NCBI RefSeq assembly: GCF_000758705.1 | Contig: NZ_CP009287.1 | Location: forward strand, 1,302,001 to 1,366,000 | Direction of reading: 5' to 3' | Length of the DNA: 64,000 nt | Source: Paenibacillus graminis | GTDB lineage: Bacteria > Bacillota > Bacilli > Paenibacillales > Paenibacillaceae | Shown here: positions 61,819 through 64,000 of the stretch, in pieces | How positions within the stretch are numbered: position 1 is the first letter of the stretch | Layout: each line of letters begins with the position of its first letter | The notes under the pieces: generated by a model | What the model saw: only the letters and a program-made list of their open reading frames with translations | What the model was told of the DNA's origin: nothing | The model's database searches: none | Translations under genes and position numbers: made by a program

Positions 61819-62355
61819 TTGTACATAAGAACACTGACTTCCGCCGATGCGGAGATTTACCGCGGGCTCCGGCTGCAGTCGCTGCTGCAGAACCCGGAGG
61901 CTTTTCTCAGCACATATGAATCCGAGCTCAAAATCTCCATTGTCACTATACGGATCAGACTGGAGCCGGCGGATGATCATTTTACACTGGGAGCTTTTGA
62001 TGCAGAGGAGAAGCTGGTGGGCATCATCACTTTTTTCCGTGAAAGCAGACCGAAGATCCGTCATAAAGCCCATGTATACTCCGTATATGTTGATCCGGGT
62101 GCCCGCCAGCAGGGAGTGGGACGGCTCTTGATGCTGGAACTGATTAGCCGGGCCGCAGCATTGCCGGGTCTGGAAATCCTTAACCTGTCTCTTACCTCCA
62201 CGAACCTGCCCGCCAAACGGCTGTACGAATCTCTGGGTTTTATCTGCTACGGCACAGAGCCGAAGGCAATGAAGCTGGGTGAGGAATATCTGGACGAGGA
62301 TCTTATGTATTTGCAGCTTGTGCCAGAGCAGCGGAAGGAAAATGGAAATTATTAG
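61819..62355 (+). CDS. GNAT family N-acetyltransferase
   Basis: The 178-residue protein has the GNAT core with the acetyl-CoA loop DPGARQQGVGRLLMLELI (R/Q-x-x-G-x-G/A) at about residues 94-110 and the end motif NLPAKRLYESLGFICYGTEP. The N-terminus (IRTLTSADAEIYRGLRLQSL) is usual for small-molecule acetyltransferases. The substrate is unknown. TTG 61819 follows GAGGAGG at a spacing of 7. Confidence 0.88.
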   Translation: MYIRTLTSADAEIYRGLRLQSLLQNPEAFLSTYESELKISIVTIRIRLEPADDHFTLGAFDAEEKLVGIITFFRESRPKIRHKAHVYSVYVDPGARQQGVGRLLMLELISRAAALPGLEILNLSLTSTNLPAKRLYESLGFICYGTEPKAMKLGEEYLDEDLMYLQLVPEQRKENGNY

Positions 62356-62422
62356 ACATAACTAAGACTGCTAATCGCATAAGCTGGGTCTAGGAGTCCT
62401 GTCCACCAAAGGGGTTGAAGAC

Positions 62423-63154
62423 TTGGCAACTGCGCTTTTTGGCAGCTTTTTATCGGCTATGGCTACTGTGCTTGGGGTAGTTCCCATTCTGTTTGTCCGA
62501 AGATTGTCCGAGCTGTGGAAGGATGTGCTGGTCGCCTTCACCGCCGGAATCATGGTATCTGCATCCACCTTTGGGTTAATGCCGCAGGCGATCAAGGAGT
62601 CGGGAATTATCGCCCTGACCCTGGGCCTGATTACCGGTGTGCTGCTGCTCGATCTAATAGAGAATAATATCCCGCATATTGATGTGGAGAATAAACCCGG
62701 CTTCACCAACATGGATTCCAAAGCGCTGCTCGTGCTGATCGCGCTGTTCATTCATAATATTCCCGAAGGCCTCAGTACGGGCTTCAGCTATGCCAGTGAG
62801 CAGGCCAGTCTCGGTCCCATGGTGGCGATTGCCATCGGGGCACAGAACATGCCGGAGGGGCTTATTCTGGCGGTGTTTCTGCTCAATTCCCAAGCGACCC
62901 GGCGAAAAGCGTTGATCATGGCCGCCTTGACCGGCCTCATGGAGATGGTGTCGGCGGTCATCGGTTATTTTACAGCCAGCTATGTGCAGAATGTGGTAGG
63001 GTACGGGCTGGCGTTTGCTGCCGGAGCAATGCTCTTCATCGCCTACAAGGAACTTATTCCCGAGAGCCACGGTCATGGCTACGAACGCCCGTCCACCTAT
63101 TCCTTTATCTTCGGGCTGCTGGTGATGGTGTATATTACCCAAGTTTATGCGTGA
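62423..63154 (+). CDS. ZIP family metal transporter
   Basis: The 243-residue protein has about eight membrane helices. The ZIP metal site is visible in FIHNIPEGLSTGFSY (helix IV, HNxPEG) and AIGAQNMPEGLILAVFL (helix V, where the usual HNIPEG reads QNMPEG). LVLIALF precedes the first. ZIP proteins bring zinc or other divalent metals into the cytosol. TTG 62423 follows AAGGGG at a spacing of 8. Replacement of the helix V histidine by glutamine is usual in bacterial ZupT/GufA-type ZIPs. Confidence 0.88.
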   Translation: MATALFGSFLSAMATVLGVVPILFVRRLSELWKDVLVAFTAGIMVSASTFGLMPQAIKESGIIALTLGLITGVLLLDLIENNIPHIDVENKPGFTNMDSKALLVLIALFIHNIPEGLSTGFSYASEQASLGPMVAIAIGAQNMPEGLILAVFLLNSQATRRKALIMAALTGLMEMVSAVIGYFTASYVQNVVGYGLAFAAGAMLFIAYKELIPESHGHGYERPSTYSFIFGLLVMVYITQVYA

Positions 63155-63165
63155 GTGAAGGGAAC

Positions 63166-63216
63166 AAGAGGCTGTCTTGTACGGTTAGAACTTAACCGCT
63201 CAAGGACAGCCTCTTT
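63166..63216. terminator. Bidirectional terminator between ZIP and aldo/keto reductase genes
   Basis: AAGAGGCTGTC (63166-63176) pairs with GACAGCCTCTT (63205-63215) around an inner CGGTT / AACCG hairpin, between convergent genes. Confidence 0.8.
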
Positions 63217-63237
63217 GGCATTTGCTGCTCTGCTGCT

Positions 63238-64000
63238 CTACCGGTGCTGCGCGTACCGGTTGCTTTTGCTGGCGGCCCGGACGGCTGCCAGCTCTGCCGG
63301 GGTAAGCGGGGCCGACGCAGCTGCCGATGCATTCAACCGCAGCTGCTCCAGGCTGCTCGCGCCCGGAATAATCGCAGCCACCGCCGGGCTTGCCAGCGGA
63401 TAATGCAGGGCCGCCTCAGTGAGGGTACGGGAGGGGCCGGTCTGCTCCAGCAGGCGTTCATGGAGCAACGGCAGCTCCTCGCTGCTGTAACCCAGGTACT
63501 CCCGGTGTGCTTTGCTGCCGCCATGCCCGGTTAATATGCCCCCGGCCAGCGGCCCCCGGGCAATCAGGCCAATGCCATGCTGTTCCAGCAGCGGCAGTAC
63601 CGCTTCCTCCGGCCGGCGGTCCAGGATGCTGTACTGGCTCATGACGCTGACGATATGGGAGCGGGAGACATATTCGCGGATTACATTCGGACGAATGGAG
63701 GAGATGCCATAATACCGGATGAGGCCTTCCTGCTTCAGTTCCTCAAAGGCTTCAATCGTCTCGTCGATCGGATCTTCGAGAGTTCCTCCGTGCAACTGGT
63801 ACAGATCTATATAATCGGTCTGCAGTCGGCGCAGACTCTCCTTTACTGCCGATTGGATATAGGCTTTGGAAGGGTCCCAGCTCCAGCCTTCTTGTCCGGG
63901 GATTCTGCGGTTGCCCACTTTGGTGGCAAGAATGACATTCGCGCGGCGCCCGCGCAGCGCCTGGCCGATAATTTCTTCATTCCGCCCTTCATCATAGAGG
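63238..64000 (-). CDS. Aldo/keto reductase (5' end outside window)
   Basis: The reverse strand is open from the right edge to a stop at 63238, giving at least 254 residues; the N-terminus with the catalytic Asp/Tyr is outside. Visible parts are ILATKVGNRR (catalytic Lys in ATK), SLRRLQTDYIDLYQLHGG (catalytic His), YYGISSIRPNVI, SQYSILDRRPEEAVLP and AAIIPGASSLEQLRLN, the NADPH-binding end. Members reduce aldehydes and ketones; the substrate is unknown. Confidence 0.92.
   Translation of the reverse strand, partial: LYDEGRNEEIIGQALRGRRANVILATKVGNRRIPGQEGWSWDPSKAYIQSAVKESLRRLQTDYIDLYQLHGGTLEDPIDETIEAFEELKQEGLIRYYGISSIRPNVIREYVSRSHIVSVMSQYSILDRRPEEAVLPLLEQHGIGLIARGPLAGGILTGHGGSKAHREYLGYSSEELPLLHERLLEQTGPSRTLTEAALHYPLASPAVAAIIPGASSLEQLRLNASAAASAPLTPAELAAVRAASKSNRYAQHR

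Overview
The window looks like a chromosomal segment of a spore-forming, mannan-degrading Paenibacillus-type bacterium (Bacillota, moderately GC-rich). Pointers are a spore protein of the SspH family, a two-gene ligase/polymerase plus Ku end-joining locus, leucine T-box leaders, a CIRCE-controlled groESL operon, many TTG and GTG starts behind strong AGGAGG ribosome binding sites, and a tsaE-tsaB-rimI-tsaD / ABC-F / moaC / tatAC / groESL order that matches the ydi-groE region of Bacillus subtilis. No rRNA, tRNA, CRISPR array, prophage or transposase gene was seen.

Layout: 1-4.3 kb carries a partial glycolipid glycosyltransferase, a TetR regulator and its likely target, a YhgE/Pip membrane protein, sharing a 23-bp operator. 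4.3-11.7 kb has the glutamate synthase large subunit and an ABC-2 exporter. 11.7-16.2 kb has a bactofilin/M23 peptidase pair, cardiolipin synthase and a YitT protein. 16.3-19.8 kb is a Ku-ligase-polymerase operon diverging from two small genes, one of them sspH. 19.8-33.7 kb is the conserved housekeeping block: t6A synthesis genes, leuA behind two tandem leucine T-boxes, a cluster of DnaA boxes, an ABC-F ATPase, folate and molybdopterin genes, Tat export and GroES/GroEL.

33.9-47.4 kb is more accessory: an ammonium transporter coupled to a coiled-coil protein, a GHKL/LytTR two-component system facing an ABC transporter, an MsrA-MsrB fusion with a missing MsrB cysteine, a Crp/Fnr regulator with a likely target, a WYL regulator with a DinB protein, a multidrug exporter, and yjdF behind a yjdF-type riboswitch. 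47.5-55.2 kb has an adenosine-deaminase-like enzyme, an unusual operon of fructoselysine-kinase-like enzyme, amidohydrolase and YjbQ protein, and a 1321-residue secreted GH5 mannanase. 55.3-64 kb has a candidate small RNA, helD, a GyrI-like protein, a LysR/chorismate synthase pair, a GNAT enzyme, a ZIP transporter and a partial aldo/keto reductase.

The most notable non-genic signals are a dispersed palindromic repeat present three times, with inverted ends and a compensatory stem change between copies; the DnaA-box cluster at 25.5-25.9 kb; the tandem T-boxes; a promoter-plus-terminator unit that looks like a small RNA; and an FNR-type palindrome centred at about -41.5 of a promoter next to a Crp/Fnr gene.
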